From Microvirga splendida (GTDB taxonomy: Bacteria > Pseudomonadota > Alphaproteobacteria > Rhizobiales > Beijerinckiaceae): a stretch of DNA of 57,331 nucleotides. The stretch's first letter is position 1. Each line of letters opens with the position of its first letter. This document shows, one piece after another, positions 20,972 through 30,145 of the stretch. The stretch is from positions 1 to 57,331 of the forward strand of contig NZ_JAELXT010000028.1 in assembly GCF_016427565.1 (NCBI RefSeq), in the 5' to 3' direction. The notes under the pieces were generated by a model that saw nothing but the letters and a program-made list of their open reading frames with translations, was not told the DNA's origin and ran no database searches. Position numbers and translations under genes: made by a program.

Positions 20972-22083
20972 CGCGGACTGCCCCCTCGCCACACAGAATC
21001 CTCTCGCATCATGTTCATCAGAATTCCTTCGCGCAGTCCGCGATCCGCGATGCGCAGGCGCTCCGACGGGAAAGCCCGGCGGATCGCTTCCAAAATGGCG
21101 CAGCCGGCGAGAACCAAATCGGCCCGTTCCTTGCCGATGCAGGGGTTCTCGGCCCGCTGCCTGAAGTCCGAATGCAGCAGACGATCCATCACTGTCGAGA
21201 TCTCGCCGTTGCGCATCCACATCCCGTCGACCCGGCGCCGGTCGTAGCGCGCGAGCCCCAGGTGAATGCCTCCGACCGTGGTGACGGTTCCCGAGGTCCC
21301 GAGCAGATGGAAGTTGTGTGCGCGTCCGGCCTGAGCCGCCACGAGGGCGAAATCCATGAGAAGCTCGGACACCTCCTCGACCATGCCCTCGAAAATCTCG
21401 GGCGTGACGTCGATGCCGCCGTGGCGCTCGGCCAGGGTCACCACGCCGACGGGCAGCGAATCCCAGGCGCGGATGCGCTTGCACGGATCGGCGAAGGCAT
21501 GGGGTGCCCGACCGTCGAGCCAGGCGATCTCCGTGGAGCCGCCGCCGATGTCGAACACGATGACCGACTGCGCCTTGGGATCGACCAGGGACGCGCAGCC
21601 TGTGACGGCAAGGTAGGCCTCCGTCTTGCGGTCGACGATCTCGAGGTCGAGGTCGAGTTCATCCCGCACGCGCTCGATGAAGGCGGGGCCGTTCTCGGCG
21701 AGTCGGCACGCTTCGGTCGCTACGAGACGTGCCCGCTTCACGTCCTTCGCGGCCATCTTCTCGCGGCAGACGCGCAGGGCATCAAGGGTGCGCTCGATGG
21801 CGCCGTCGCTCAACCGGTTGCCGAGGCCGAGCCCCTCGCCCAGACGCACGATGCGCGAGAAGGCATCCACGACCCGGAAGCCGAAATGCGCAGGCTCCGC
21901 AATGAGAAGGCGGCAATTGTTCGTGCCGAGGTCGAGCGCCGCATAGCTTCTGGAGAAACGTCGCCTTTCCGTCTGCGCAGGACGCTCGACAGTCAGGGAA
22001 GCGCCGTTCGCCGACCCGTTGAGCGGGGCGGCAAGCCGGTCTCCTGCATCTGCTGTCACGTCGATCTTGACGGTCAAAACCAA
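20968..22083 (-). CDS. Ppx/GppA family exopolyphosphatase-type phosphatase
   Basis: 371 residues of the sugar kinase/Hsp70 fold. The phosphate-1 motif is [15 protein letters not shown] and the phosphate-2 region is [13 protein letters not shown]; the domain ends near the C-terminus without the extra HD-type domain of long Ppx proteins. Members hydrolyse polyphosphate or pppGpp, linking it to the stringent response; which is preferred here cannot be read from sequence. About 40 residues of low complexity precede the catalytic domain. Its TGA overlaps the GTG of rlmE, an order common in Hyphomicrobiales. Confidence 0.92.
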   Translation of the reverse strand: MVLTVKIDVTADAGDRLAAPLNGSANGASLTVERPAQTERRRFSRSYAALDLGTNNCRLLIAEPAHFGFRVVDAFSRIVRLGEGLGLGNRLSDGAIERTLDALRVCREKMAAKDVKRARLVATEACRLAENGPAFIERVRDELDLDLEIVDRKTEAYLAVTGCASLVDPKAQSVIVFDIGGGSTEIAWLDGRAPHAFADPCKRIRAWDSLPVGVVTLAERHGGIDVTPEIFEGMVEEVSELLMDFALVAAQAGRAHNFHLLGTSGTVTTVGGIHLGLARYDRRRVDGMWMRNGEISTVMDRLLHSDFRQRAENPCIGKERADLVLAGCAILEAIRRAFPSERLRIADRGLREGILMNMMREDSVWRGGSPR

Positions 22084-22193
22084 TTCCCCGCGGCACTCTC
22101 AACGCGTGCCTGTTTGATCAAGAGAGTAACCATCGCCCTACCGTCCTGCCAAGGGCAGGTCCCGCAGAATATGGTTTTGCCTCCAAGGAGGTA

Positions 22194-23378
22194 CTATAAG
22201 GACAAGCCCCGGAAGCGCTCCGTGAGACCGCTCAGGACATTGGCTCCCACGTTGGCGATGGCCACCCGCAGGTGCCCTTCCTGGCCGGGGCCGAAATAGC
22301 TTCCCGGCAGGCACAGAACGCCCCTTTGCGTCGCCAGCGCTTCCGCGACCTGCTGCGCCCTGGCCCCGGCAAACGGCTGGCGGACATAGGCGAAATAGGC
22401 GCCGACCGACTCGATTGTCCACTCCGGCAGCGGCGCGAGCGCGTCCTGAAAAACCTGTGCACGCCGGTTGATTTCGGCCCGGTTGTCCTCGCGCCAGTCG
22501 CGAAGGGAATCGATGGCCCATGGAAGCGCGCCCTGAGACGTGCGCGGGGCGCAGATCTGGATGCAGTCGAGAATCTTGGCCGCCTGCTCGATGAGCCCGG
22601 CATCCGCCGTGATCGCGCCGGTGCGGTGGCCGGGGATCGCGTAGGATTTCGAGAACGAGTAGAGCTGGATCACCGTGTCGCGCCAGTTCTCATCCGTGAA
22701 CAGCCCATGGGCGCGATTCATGCCGGCCGGCAGGAAATCCCGGTAAGTCTCGTCGATCACGAGATAAATGCCGCGCCGGCGGCAGAGCTGCGCGAAGCCC
22801 TCGATGACATGGGCCGGGTAGACGGCGCCTGTCGGGTTGTTGGGCGTGACCAGAACGATGGCCCTGACCTTTTCGTCGATCAGCGCCTCCGCATCCTCGA
22901 TGCGCGGCACGAATCCGTTCTCCGCCCGGCACGGCAGCGGGCGCGGCTCGATGCCGAGCATATCGAGGCTCATCTGGTGATTGAAGTACCAGGGGGTGGG
23001 CAGCAGCACCGCTTCGCCCCGGTGGGCAAGCAGCATCATGGCGGCGAAGAAAGCCATGTTGCAGCCGGCCGTCACGGCCGTGTCTTCCGGCTCGATCCGG
23101 CCCTCGTAGAGGCGCGACAGCTCGGCCGCGTAGGCCTGCCTCAGGGGCGCATCGCCGTTGATCGGGCCATATTGCGAGCCCGCCGGAGAGCCCGCGATGG
23201 CAGCCATCCGCTCCAGCAACTCGGCATGAGGGGCGTTGCCCGGCACGGCCTGGGAGAGGTTGATCAGCGGCCCATGCGACCCGTCATAGCGCCCGACCCA
23301 GGCCTGCGCCTCCGGGATCGGCGGGCTGCCCACATCGGCGACCAGGGGGTTGATGGGATTTAAAAGGCCGCGGCTCAT
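22194..23378 (-). CDS. class I/II PLP-dependent aminotransferase
   Basis: 394 residues. Fold-type I aminotransferase with VTPNNPTGAVY (substrate carboxylate and PLP contacts), the VIDETYRDF Asp-Tyr pair and the Schiff-base lysine in LYSFSKSYAIPGHRTG (about Lys248). The substrate is not clear; members with this SKSYAIPG context are mostly annotated simply as aminotransferases. The 110-bp gap to the ppx-type gene contains a small CCTGCC/GGGCAGG hairpin that could be a weak transcript end. Confidence 0.9.
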   Translation of the reverse strand: MSRGLLNPINPLVADVGSPPIPEAQAWVGRYDGSHGPLINLSQAVPGNAPHAELLERMAAIAGSPAGSQYGPINGDAPLRQAYAAELSRLYEGRIEPEDTAVTAGCNMAFFAAMMLLAHRGEAVLLPTPWYFNHQMSLDMLGIEPRPLPCRAENGFVPRIEDAEALIDEKVRAIVLVTPNNPTGAVYPAHVIEGFAQLCRRRGIYLVIDETYRDFLPAGMNRAHGLFTDENWRDTVIQLYSFSKSYAIPGHRTGAITADAGLIEQAAKILDCIQICAPRTSQGALPWAIDSLRDWREDNRAEINRRAQVFQDALAPLPEWTIESVGAYFAYVRQPFAGARAQQVAEALATQRGVLCLPGSYFGPGQEGHLRVAIANVGANVLSGLTERFRGLSL

Positions 23379-23470
23379 GAAACGATTCTGCTCTTGATAT
23401 GGAAAAGGCAGGAAACCCGGTGAGCCTTCACCGAAAGTCCCTGCCCTTCAAGGTGCTGATAACGCCTGCC

Positions 23471-23559
23471 GTCATGGCCGCACTTGTTGCGGCCATCCAC
23501 GTCTTAGGAACCACAGCGGATTAAAGACGTAAATACCCGGCACAAGGCCGGGCATGACG
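23471..23559. repeat. REP-like inverted pair of palindromes
   Basis: Copy one, 23471-23506, reads GTCATGGCCGCACTTGTTGCGGCCATCCACGTCTTA. Copy two, 23523-23559, is in opposite orientation (AAGACGTAAATACCCGGCACAAGGCCGGGCATGACG). The unit lies between efp and the aminotransferase gene and ends 11 bp from the efp stop. Confidence 0.88.
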
Positions 23560-23569
23560 GGAGAGGATC

Positions 23570-24136
23570 TTAATCCTTCGCGCGCTCCACGTAGGAGCCG
23601 TCTTCCGTCATGATCACCACGCGGGTGCCGGCCTGGATGTGGGGCGGCACCAGGGTGCGCACGCCGTTGGACAGCATGGCGGGCTTGTAGGACGAGGAGG
23701 CCGTCTGGCCCTTCACAACCGGCTCGGTCTCGGTGATCTCAAGGGTCACGCGGGCGGGCAGCTCGATGGCGATGGCGATGCCGTTATGGATCGAGAGCAT
23801 CACGGCCATGCCTTCCTGGAGATAGGCCTTCTGATCGCCGATGATGTCCTCCGGGACCACGACCTGATCGTAGTTCTCCGGGTTCATGAAGTGGTAGCCC
23901 TCGCCATCCTGATAGAGGAAGGTGTGCTCACGGTCCTCGACGAAGGCGCGCTCGACCTGCTCGGTGGTGCGGTAGCGCTCGGAGACCTTCACGCCGTCGG
24001 AGATGCGGCGCATGTCGAGCTGGGTGACCGGGGTGCCCTTGCCGGGGTGGATGTTCTGAGCGGTGAGGACCACATACAGCTTGCCGTCCATATCGACGAC
24101 GTTGCCTTTGCGGAGCGTAGAGGCGATGACCTTCAC
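23570..24136 (-). CDS. efp: translation elongation factor P
   Basis: 188 residues in three beta-barrel domains. EF-P relieves ribosome stalling at polyproline stretches. The loop NIHPGKGTP carries Lys33, equivalent to E. coli Lys34, the site of beta-lysylation. The start is GTG at 24134-24136, giving (M)[17 protein letters not shown], which matches the family N-terminus; AAGGA lies at proper spacing. The modifying enzymes epmA and epmB are encoded divergently just across a 143-bp intergenic region, so substrate and modification system form one module. Confidence 0.97.
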   Translation of the reverse strand: MKVIASTLRKGNVVDMDGKLYVVLTAQNIHPGKGTPVTQLDMRRISDGVKVSERYRTTEQVERAFVEDREHTFLYQDGEGYHFMNPENYDQVVVPEDIIGDQKAYLQEGMAVMLSIHNGIAIAIELPARVTLEITETEPVVKGQTASSSYKPAMLSNGVRTLVPPHIQAGTRVVIMTEDGSYVERAKD

Positions 24137-24279
24137 GAGAAGCTTTCCTTGTGACAGATAAGGGCGCGTCGTGAGGGTCGGGTCGTCCAGCCCCCAGTGG
24201 CACCGAGAAACGGTTTTCCGAGCCGCAAGTAGCCTATCTTGGCGCAAATCGCCAGTCCGACCTCACCGAGCCCTTTGGA

Positions 24280-25344
24280 ATGGATCAGCCCGTGCCCGCT
24301 CCCTCCCCCTGGTGGACGCCCCATGTCCACGCCGATCGTCGCCCCTTCCTGGTGGGCCGCAACCGGATCCAGGCGGCCCTGCGCGGCTTCTTCGCGGCCA
24401 GGGATTTCGTGGAGGTCGACACGGCCACGCTCCAGACCTCGCCGGGCAACGAGGCTCATCTCCATGCGTTCGCCACGGAGGCCATCGGCCCTGACGGCAC
24501 AAGAGCGCCCCTCTACCTTCACACCTCGCCGGAATTCGCCTGCAAGAAGCTGCTGGCGGCCGGCGAGACCCGGATTGCGTGCTTCGCCCATGTCTACCGC
24601 AACCGGGAGCGCGGCCCCCTGCACCACCCGGAATTCACTATGCTCGAATGGTACCGGGCAGGCGAGAGCTATGAGACGCTGATGAAGGATTGCGGGGAGA
24701 TTCTGGGACTCGCCGCCGAGACGGCCGGCACCCGCACCCTCGCCTGGCGTGGCCGCGAGACTGATCCCTTCAAGGAACCGGAGCGCCTGAGCGTAGCCGA
24801 GGCCTTCGAGCGCTTTGCCGCCATCGACCTCCTCGCCTCCATCGACCGCAGCGGCGAAACCGACCGGGAGCAGTTGGCCGCCAGCCTGAAGGCGGCGGGC
24901 CTGCGGGTGGCCGGAGACGACACCTGGGCCGATCTCTTCAGCCGGGTCATCGTGGAGCGGGTGGAGCCGAATCTCGGCCTCGGCCGCGCCACGATCCTGG
25001 ACGAGTACCCGGTCGCGGAAGCGGCCCTCGCCCGCCCGACCGCCCGCGACCCGCGTGTGGCCGAACGGTTCGAGCTCTATGCCTGCGGGGTGGAACTCGC
25101 CAACGCCTTCGGCGAACTGACGGACGCGGCCGAGCAGCGCCGCCGCTTCGAAGGAGAGATGGCCGAGAAGATGCGGGTCTATGGAGAAAGCTACCCTGTG
25201 GACGAGGATTTCCTGGCGGCGCTAAGCCATATGCCCGAGGCCAGCGGCATTGCGCTGGGCTTCGACCGGCTGGTGATGCTCGCCACCGGCGCCTCCCGCA
25301 TCGAACAGGTGCTCTGGGCGCCCGTGCCGGAGACCGGCCGATGA
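24280..25344 (+). CDS. epmA: EF-P--(R)-beta-lysine ligase EpmA
   Basis: 354 residues, a class II lysyl-tRNA synthetase-like protein without the anticodon-binding domain. It activates (R)-beta-lysine and attaches it to EF-P. Motif 2 is visible in CFAHVYRNRERGPLHHPEFTMLEWYRA context and motif 3 in GIALGFDRLVMLATG. Length agrees with the family (about 325 in E. coli), with a slightly longer N-terminus. The first ATG at 24280 follows a weak ribosome site; the divergent gap to efp probably carries both promoters. Its TGA overlaps the ATG of epmB (ATGA). Confidence 0.95.
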   Translation: MDQPVPAPSPWWTPHVHADRRPFLVGRNRIQAALRGFFAARDFVEVDTATLQTSPGNEAHLHAFATEAIGPDGTRAPLYLHTSPEFACKKLLAAGETRIACFAHVYRNRERGPLHHPEFTMLEWYRAGESYETLMKDCGEILGLAAETAGTRTLAWRGRETDPFKEPERLSVAEAFERFAAIDLLASIDRSGETDREQLAASLKAAGLRVAGDDTWADLFSRVIVERVEPNLGLGRATILDEYPVAEAALARPTARDPRVAERFELYACGVELANAFGELTDAAEQRRRFEGEMAEKMRVYGESYPVDEDFLAALSHMPEASGIALGFDRLVMLATGASRIEQVLWAPVPETGR

Positions 25345-26396
25345 ACGCAATTCGCCCCCTGCGCACCCCGGCCGAGCTGGCGGAAGCCGGTCTCGTGGCA
25401 CCCGATGAACTGGCCCGGATCGAGGCGGTGGCGCAACGCTACGCCGTCGCGATCAGCCCCGCCATGGCCGCACTCATCGACCCGAACGACCCGAACGATC
25501 CCATCGCCCGCCAGTTCGTGCCCGATGCAGCCGAACTGACAACCACCCCCGAGGAGCGGGACGACCCCATCGGCGACCTGGCGCATAGCCCGGTCGAGGG
25601 CATCGTCCACCGCTATCCCGACCGGGTCCTGCTCAAGGCCGTGCATGTCTGCCCGGTCTATTGCCGCTTCTGCTTCCGCCGCGAGATGGTGGGCCCGCAG
25701 GGGCTCGGCACGCTGTCGCCCGAGGCCATGGACAAGGCCTTCGCCTATATCGCCGGTCATCCGGAGATCTGGGAAGTGATCCTCACCGGGGGCGACCCGC
25801 TGGTGCTGTCCCCGCGCCGCCTCGCCGAGATCATGCAGCGGCTCTCTGCCATCGACCATGTGAAGATCGTCCGCTTCCACACCCGCGTGCCCGTGGTGGA
25901 GCCGGAGCGGGTGGACGAGGCGCTGATCGCGGCCCTCAAATGCAGCGGCAAGACAGCCTATGTGGCGCTTCACGCCAACCACCCGCGCGAGCTGACGCCG
26001 GAGGCGCGAGCCGCCTGCGCGCGCCTTGTGGATTCAGGCATCGTGATGATCAGCCAGTCGGTGCTGCTCAAGGGCGTCAATGACGATGCCGACACGCTCG
26101 CCGCCCTCATGCGCGCCTTCGTGGAAACGCGGATCAAGCCCTATTACCTGCACCATCCCGATCTTGCGCCGGGCACGAGCCATTTCCGCCTCTCCATCGA
26201 GGAAGGCCGCGCCCTGGTGGCCTCCTTACGCGGGCGGATCTCCGGCCTGTGCCAGCCCACCTACATCCTCGACATTCCTGGCGGGCACGGGAAGGCGGTG
26301 ATCGGCCCGGACGCCATCCGGGAGAACGGCGGCTGCCATACGGTGTCGGATTTCAGGGGCGGCGAGCACGTCTACCCGCCAGGGGGTGAAGGCTAG
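25341..26396 (+). CDS. epmB: EF-P beta-lysylation protein EpmB (lysine 2,3-aminomutase)
   Basis: 351 residues, a radical SAM enzyme that makes (R)-beta-lysine from lysine for use by EpmA. The iron-sulfur cluster motif CX3CX2C is CPVYCRFC (Cys104, Cys108, Cys111), followed by ILTGGDPLVLSPRRL. The length is that of EpmB rather than of the longer catabolic lysine 2,3-aminomutases. It is translationally coupled to epmA by a 4-bp overlap. It also overlaps the convergent arfB gene by 4 bp at its 3' end. No epmC-type hydroxylase is present nearby. Confidence 0.94.
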   Translation: MNAIRPLRTPAELAEAGLVAPDELARIEAVAQRYAVAISPAMAALIDPNDPNDPIARQFVPDAAELTTTPEERDDPIGDLAHSPVEGIVHRYPDRVLLKAVHVCPVYCRFCFRREMVGPQGLGTLSPEAMDKAFAYIAGHPEIWEVILTGGDPLVLSPRRLAEIMQRLSAIDHVKIVRFHTRVPVVEPERVDEALIAALKCSGKTAYVALHANHPRELTPEARAACARLVDSGIVMISQSVLLKGVNDDADTLAALMRAFVETRIKPYYLHHPDLAPGTSHFRLSIEEGRALVASLRGRISGLCQPTYILDIPGGHGKAVIGPDAIRENGGCHTVSDFRGGEHVYPPGGEG

Positions 26397-26815
26397 TCGA
26401 AGCCCGGCTTGCCGCTGCGCCCCTTCTTGATGTCCGACCGGCGGCCTTTCGCCTCCAGCCTGCGCTTCTTGGACGCCAGCGTCGGCCGCGTCGGCCGGCG
26501 GGGCTTGGGCCGTTCGGTGGCCTGGCGGACCAATTCCACGAGGCGCTCCACCGCATCCTCGCGGTTGCGCTCCTGCGAGCGGAAGCGCTGGGCCGTGATG
26601 ATCAGCACGCCGTCATTGGTCAGGCGGCTGCCGGCGAGCCGCTCCAGCTTTTCCTTCACGTAGTCCGGCAGCGAGGGCGAGTTGCGCACGTCGAAGCGCA
26701 GCTGGACGGCCGTCTCCACCTTGTTGACGTTCTGCCCGCCAGGGCCTGAGGCGCGGATGAAGCTTTCCTGCAGTTCGCCTTCATCGAGCGCAATGGAGTT
26801 CGTGACCTGGATCAT
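26393..26815 (-). CDS. arfB: alternative ribosome-rescue factor ArfB (YaeJ)
   Basis: 140 residues, a stand-alone release factor catalytic domain with the GGQ motif at residues 26-28 (SGPGGQNVNKVETAVQLRF) and a basic, Lys/Arg-rich C-terminal tail (about residues 103-140) that in ArfB enters the empty mRNA channel of stalled ribosomes. It hydrolyses peptidyl-tRNA on non-stop complexes as a backup to tmRNA. Length matches the family. It is convergent with epmB, with a 4-bp overlap of the ends. Confidence 0.95.
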   Translation of the reverse strand: MIQVTNSIALDEGELQESFIRASGPGGQNVNKVETAVQLRFDVRNSPSLPDYVKEKLERLAGSRLTNDGVLIITAQRFRSQERNREDAVERLVELVRQATERPKPRRPTRPTLASKKRRLEAKGRRSDIKKGRSGKPGFD

Positions 26816-26971
26816 GGGGCCTCTGGCGGAACGCGAACAAAGACAAGTGGAGTATCGCGACCGAAATCCAATGCAAGCTTATCCGGCGCTTGTCGATGGC
26901 GGCGTTCCCGCTTAAGCGCTTCATGCACGCCGCTTTTGCCGGACTGTCCGCTCCTCCCGCTCCGGATTCCC

Positions 26972-27898
26972 ATGTCCGCCGTCCTCGCCAGCCTGATCCC
27001 GACCTTCCTGATCATTGCGACCGGCTGGCTGTGCCGGGCCACGGGGTTCGTCGGCGAGCAGCAATGGGCCGGGATGGAGCGCGTCACCTATGTGATCTTC
27101 TTTCCGGCGCTGATCATCGACACCCTGTCGCGGGCCGACCTCTCCTCCGTGCCGGTCCTCGGCGTCGGGGGCGCTCTCGTGGGCGCGATCCTCGCCATGG
27201 CGGTGCTGGTGCTCGCCCTGCGCCCCCTGCTGGAGCGCCATTTCGCCATCGACGGCCCGAGCTTCACGTCGATCTTCCAGGGCGCGACGCGCTGGAACAC
27301 CTTCGTGGGGCTGGCCGTCGCCGGCATCCTGTTCGGCCAGCGCGGCATCGCGCTGATCGCGGTGGCCATCGCCGCCATGGTGCCGCTGCTCAACCTGCTC
27401 GCCTTCTATGTGTTCATCCGCTTTGCCGGCCAGCCCCGGCGCAGCCCTGTCGACATCCTGCGCTCCTTCGTGACCAACCCGTTCATCTGGTCCTGCGCGG
27501 TGGGGCTTGCCCTCAATCTCCTGGCCCCGCCGCTGCCGAAGCCGATGGCGGCCTATATCGAGGTCATGGGCCGGGCGGCGCTGGCAGCCGGCCTCCTGAT
27601 CGTCGGCGCGGGCCTCGATATCCGGCGCCTCGCCCGTCCCGGCCTGCCCCACGCATTGTCTGCGGGCCTCAAGCTCGTCCTCCTGCCTGTGATGGCCGGA
27701 ACCCTCGCGGGGTTCATGGGCGTCACCGGCAGCGACATGACGGTGACCATCATCGCCGCCTCCGTGCCCTCCGCCAGCGCGGCCTACGTGCTGGCGCGCC
27801 AGATGGGAGGCAATGCCGGGCTCATGGCGGAGATCCTGACGCTGCAGACCCTGCTCGCCCTGCTCTCCATGCCGGTGCTCATCTCCCTCCTCGGTTGA
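26972..27898 (+). CDS. AEC family (auxin efflux carrier-type) transporter
   Basis: 308 residues with about ten hydrophobic helices in two halves. The family features are visible in the N-terminal VLASLIPTFLIIATGWLCR and the C-terminal half (TVTIIAASVPSASAAYVLARQMGGN). AEC proteins move organic acids or similar small anions in bacteria; the substrate here is unknown. I chose ATG 26972 (MSAVLASLIP) because the first helix starts right there. The gene stands alone, divergent from arfB. Confidence 0.9.
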   Translation: MSAVLASLIPTFLIIATGWLCRATGFVGEQQWAGMERVTYVIFFPALIIDTLSRADLSSVPVLGVGGALVGAILAMAVLVLALRPLLERHFAIDGPSFTSIFQGATRWNTFVGLAVAGILFGQRGIALIAVAIAAMVPLLNLLAFYVFIRFAGQPRRSPVDILRSFVTNPFIWSCAVGLALNLLAPPLPKPMAAYIEVMGRAALAAGLLIVGAGLDIRRLARPGLPHALSAGLKLVLLPVMAGTLAGFMGVTGSDMTVTIIAASVPSASAAYVLARQMGGNAGLMAEILTLQTLLALLSMPVLISLLG

Positions 27899-28004
27899 GG
27901 CCCGGCAGCAATCCCGCAATCACAAGTATAATGCACCGGCTTGTCTTATTGGCGGTTGTGCTGCTAACTAGGACAATTGCAACAGTGAGACAGCGTCATC
28001 CCTC

Positions 28005-28247
28005 ATGACCAAAGCCCTGCGCCCCTCCGGAGAAGCCCCGGCCGCGAAAGACGTTTCGGGCGCTGAGGACCGCCCTCGCCCCGCCAGCGGGATGAACCCG
28101 GCGGAAACGGCCCAGTACGTGGCCGAGTTCTCGGCGGAGCTGGCCTATCTCGCCCGCAAGGCCAACCTCGATCTCTTGGCCTACCTTCTCGACATGGCCC
28201 GGCTGGAAGCCATCCGGACGGTGCAGTCCGGTAGCAAGGACGACTAG
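28005..28247 (+). CDS. small conserved hypothetical protein
   Basis: 80 residues without a recognised domain. The N-terminal 28 residues are Pro/Ala-rich and probably disordered; the rest (NPAETAQYVAEFSAELAYLARKANLDLLAYLLDMARLEA) looks like two amphipathic helices. Similar short proteins are common in Hyphomicrobiales, but no function is known to me. The stop codon abuts a CCCAAAAGTGG-type palindrome unit. Confidence 0.7.
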   Translation: MTKALRPSGEAPAAKDVSGAEDRPRPASGMNPAETAQYVAEFSAELAYLARKANLDLLAYLLDMARLEAIRTVQSGSKDD

Positions 28248-28343
28248 CGCATCGTTCGGACCCAAAGGGCCGAACCATGCGCAGCTTTGGATTGAGCGTC
28301 GGATGGAACCCAAAAGTGCAGATCCACTTTTGGGTCCGAAGCT
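28247..28343. repeat. degraded palindrome pair of the CCCAAAAGTGG family
   Basis: 28247-28282 has imperfect arms GCGCATCGTTCGG and CCGAACCATGCGC; 28283-28343 contains the core CCCAAAAGTG CAGAT CCACTTTTGGG. The unit exactly fills the space between the stop of the 80-residue protein gene and the convergent stop of dprA. Confidence 0.82.
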
Positions 28344-29528
28344 CTAGGGCCCGATCAACGACACCACGTTGCCGCCGTGACGCTCGAGCCGCCCGGCGAT
28401 CTCGAGTTCGAGCAGCGCCGTCTGGACCGAGCGGATCGACAGGCCGGATTGCCGGACGAGATCGTCGATGGCCACCGGCGACGGGCCGAGGAACGTGATC
28501 AGGTCGGCCCGGCCCTCCTCCGCCTCGTCCTCGATCCCGGCATCGGGCATGACGGGCCGCACCGGGGCGCGGGCGATGTCGGGCAGGTCCAATTCGTCCC
28601 AGAGCTCCTCCGACCCAAGGGCGTGATGCGGCTCCTCGGCGCTCCGGTCGAGGCGCGGGCCGGAGGCGATGAGAGGCTCCAGCACGCCGGTGACATGCTC
28701 GACGCCGGCGCAGAGATTCGCCCCATCGCGGATGAGGTCGTTGGTGCCCTCGGCGCGCGGATCGAGAGGCGAGCCGGGAACGGCAAAGACCTCGCGCCCC
28801 TGCTCCAGGGCGAACCGCGCGGTGATGAGCGAGCCGGAGCGGCGCGCCGCTTCCACCACCACGACACCGTAGGACAGGCCGGAGACGATACGGTTGCGGC
28901 GCGGGAAGTCGCGCCCGCGCGGCTCCCAGCCCATGGGCATCTCGGAGATCACAGCCCCGCCCTGGTCGAGGATCGCTTGGAGCAGCGGCTCGTTCTGGGC
29001 CGGGTAGATCCGGTCGTGCCCGCCGGCGAGCACGGCCACCGTGCCGGTCGCGAGCGTCGCCTTGTGAGCCCTCGTGTCGATGCCCCGCGCCAGCCCCGAT
29101 ATGATGACGTAGCCCGCATCGCCCAGTTGACGGGAGAGGCGCTCGGTGAAGGTCAGGCCGGACGCAGACGCGTTGCGCGAGCCCACGATGGCGACGGAGG
29201 GCTTGGCCAGCACCGCAGCATTGCCGCGAAGCGCAATGAGCGGCGGAGCCGTGTCGATGGCCTGAAGGGTCTTGGGGTAGTCGGGCTCGCCCATGGCGAT
29301 GAAGCGCACGCCGAGGCGCGCAGCCGCGGCCATCTCCTTCTCGGCCTCGGCCCGGCTGCAAACTTTAAGCAGCAGGCGCCCGCCGCGACGGGCGAGATCC
29401 GGCAGGGCGTCGAGCGCGGCCGCCGCGCCGCCATACTGGTTGATCAGGGCGCGGAAGGTGCGCGGGCCCACGTTTTCCGAGCGGATGAGGCGAAGCCAGT
29501 CGAGACGCTGCTCATCCGTCAGGATCAT
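28344..29528 (-). CDS. dprA: DNA-processing protein DprA
   Basis: 394 residues. DprA loads RecA on incoming single-stranded DNA in natural transformation and is widely conserved in non-competent species as well. A SAM-like helical N-terminus (about 1-70) precedes the extended Rossmann fold with [25 protein letters not shown] and [15 protein letters not shown]; a winged-helix DML1-type domain forms the C-terminus (about 320-394). The gene follows plsY by 4 bp in a pyrB / pyrC-like / plsY / dprA unit typical of Hyphomicrobiales. Confidence 0.96.
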   Translation of the reverse strand: MILTDEQRLDWLRLIRSENVGPRTFRALINQYGGAAAALDALPDLARRGGRLLLKVCSRAEAEKEMAAAARLGVRFIAMGEPDYPKTLQAIDTAPPLIALRGNAAVLAKPSVAIVGSRNASASGLTFTERLSRQLGDAGYVIISGLARGIDTRAHKATLATGTVAVLAGGHDRIYPAQNEPLLQAILDQGGAVISEMPMGWEPRGRDFPRRNRIVSGLSYGVVVVEAARRSGSLITARFALEQGREVFAVPGSPLDPRAEGTNDLIRDGANLCAGVEHVTGVLEPLIASGPRLDRSAEEPHHALGSEELWDELDLPDIARAPVRPVMPDAGIEDEAEEGRADLITFLGPSPVAIDDLVRQSGLSIRSVQTALLELEIAGRLERHGGNVVSLIGP

Positions 29529-29532
29529 GGGA

Positions 29533-30135
29533 TCATCCCTTCTGCCCGATCTTGCCCTCGGTCCCGTCGAGGAGACGGCTGATGTTCTGGCCGTGCTTCC
29601 ACCACAGGAGCGCCACGAGGATCACCGCCATGCCGGCCATGCCGGGCTCGCCCAGGAGCCAGAGCACAATCGGAGTCGCGGCGCTGGCGATGAGGGCCGA
29701 GAGCGAGGAGTACTTGGACGCGAAGGCGACCCCGAGCCAGATCGCGCAGAAGATCAGCGCCGCCAGGGGCTTGAGGCCGATCAGCACGCCGATGAAGGTG
29801 GCCACGCCCTTGCCGCCCTTGAACCCGAGCCAGACCGGAAAGAGGTGCCCGAGGAAGGCGCCGAGAGCGGCCATGGTTGCGAATTGCGGCCCCCATTGCG
29901 CAGCGATCAGCACCGCCGCGGTGCCCTTCAGGGCATCGGCAACGAGCGTTGCGGCCGCAAGACCCTTGTGTCCGGTCCGCAGCACGTTGGTGGCGCCGAT
30001 ATTGCCGGACCCGATCTTCCGCACGTCGCCAAGGCCCGCCATGCGGGTGAAGATCAACCCGAATGGGATCGAGCCCAGGAGATAGCCGAAAAGCAGGGCT
30101 GCCAGCAGGTACAGGAGATTGGCCTCGTCAGACAT
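29533..30135 (-). CDS. plsY: glycerol-3-phosphate acyltransferase PlsY
   Basis: 200 residues, integral inner-membrane enzyme that acylates glycerol 3-phosphate with acyl-phosphate, starting phospholipid synthesis. The three conserved PlsY motifs are visible: [29 protein letters not shown] and [13 protein letters not shown]. Five membrane helices are evident. It lies 10 bp downstream of the dihydroorotase-like gene and 4 bp upstream of dprA. Confidence 0.96.
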   Translation of the reverse strand: MSDEANLLYLLAALLFGYLLGSIPFGLIFTRMAGLGDVRKIGSGNIGATNVLRTGHKGLAAATLVADALKGTAAVLIAAQWGPQFATMAALGAFLGHLFPVWLGFKGGKGVATFIGVLIGLKPLAALIFCAIWLGVAFASKYSSLSALIASAATPIVLWLLGEPGMAGMAVILVALLWWKHGQNISRLLDGTEGKIGQKG

Positions 30136-30145
30136 TCACTTCTCG

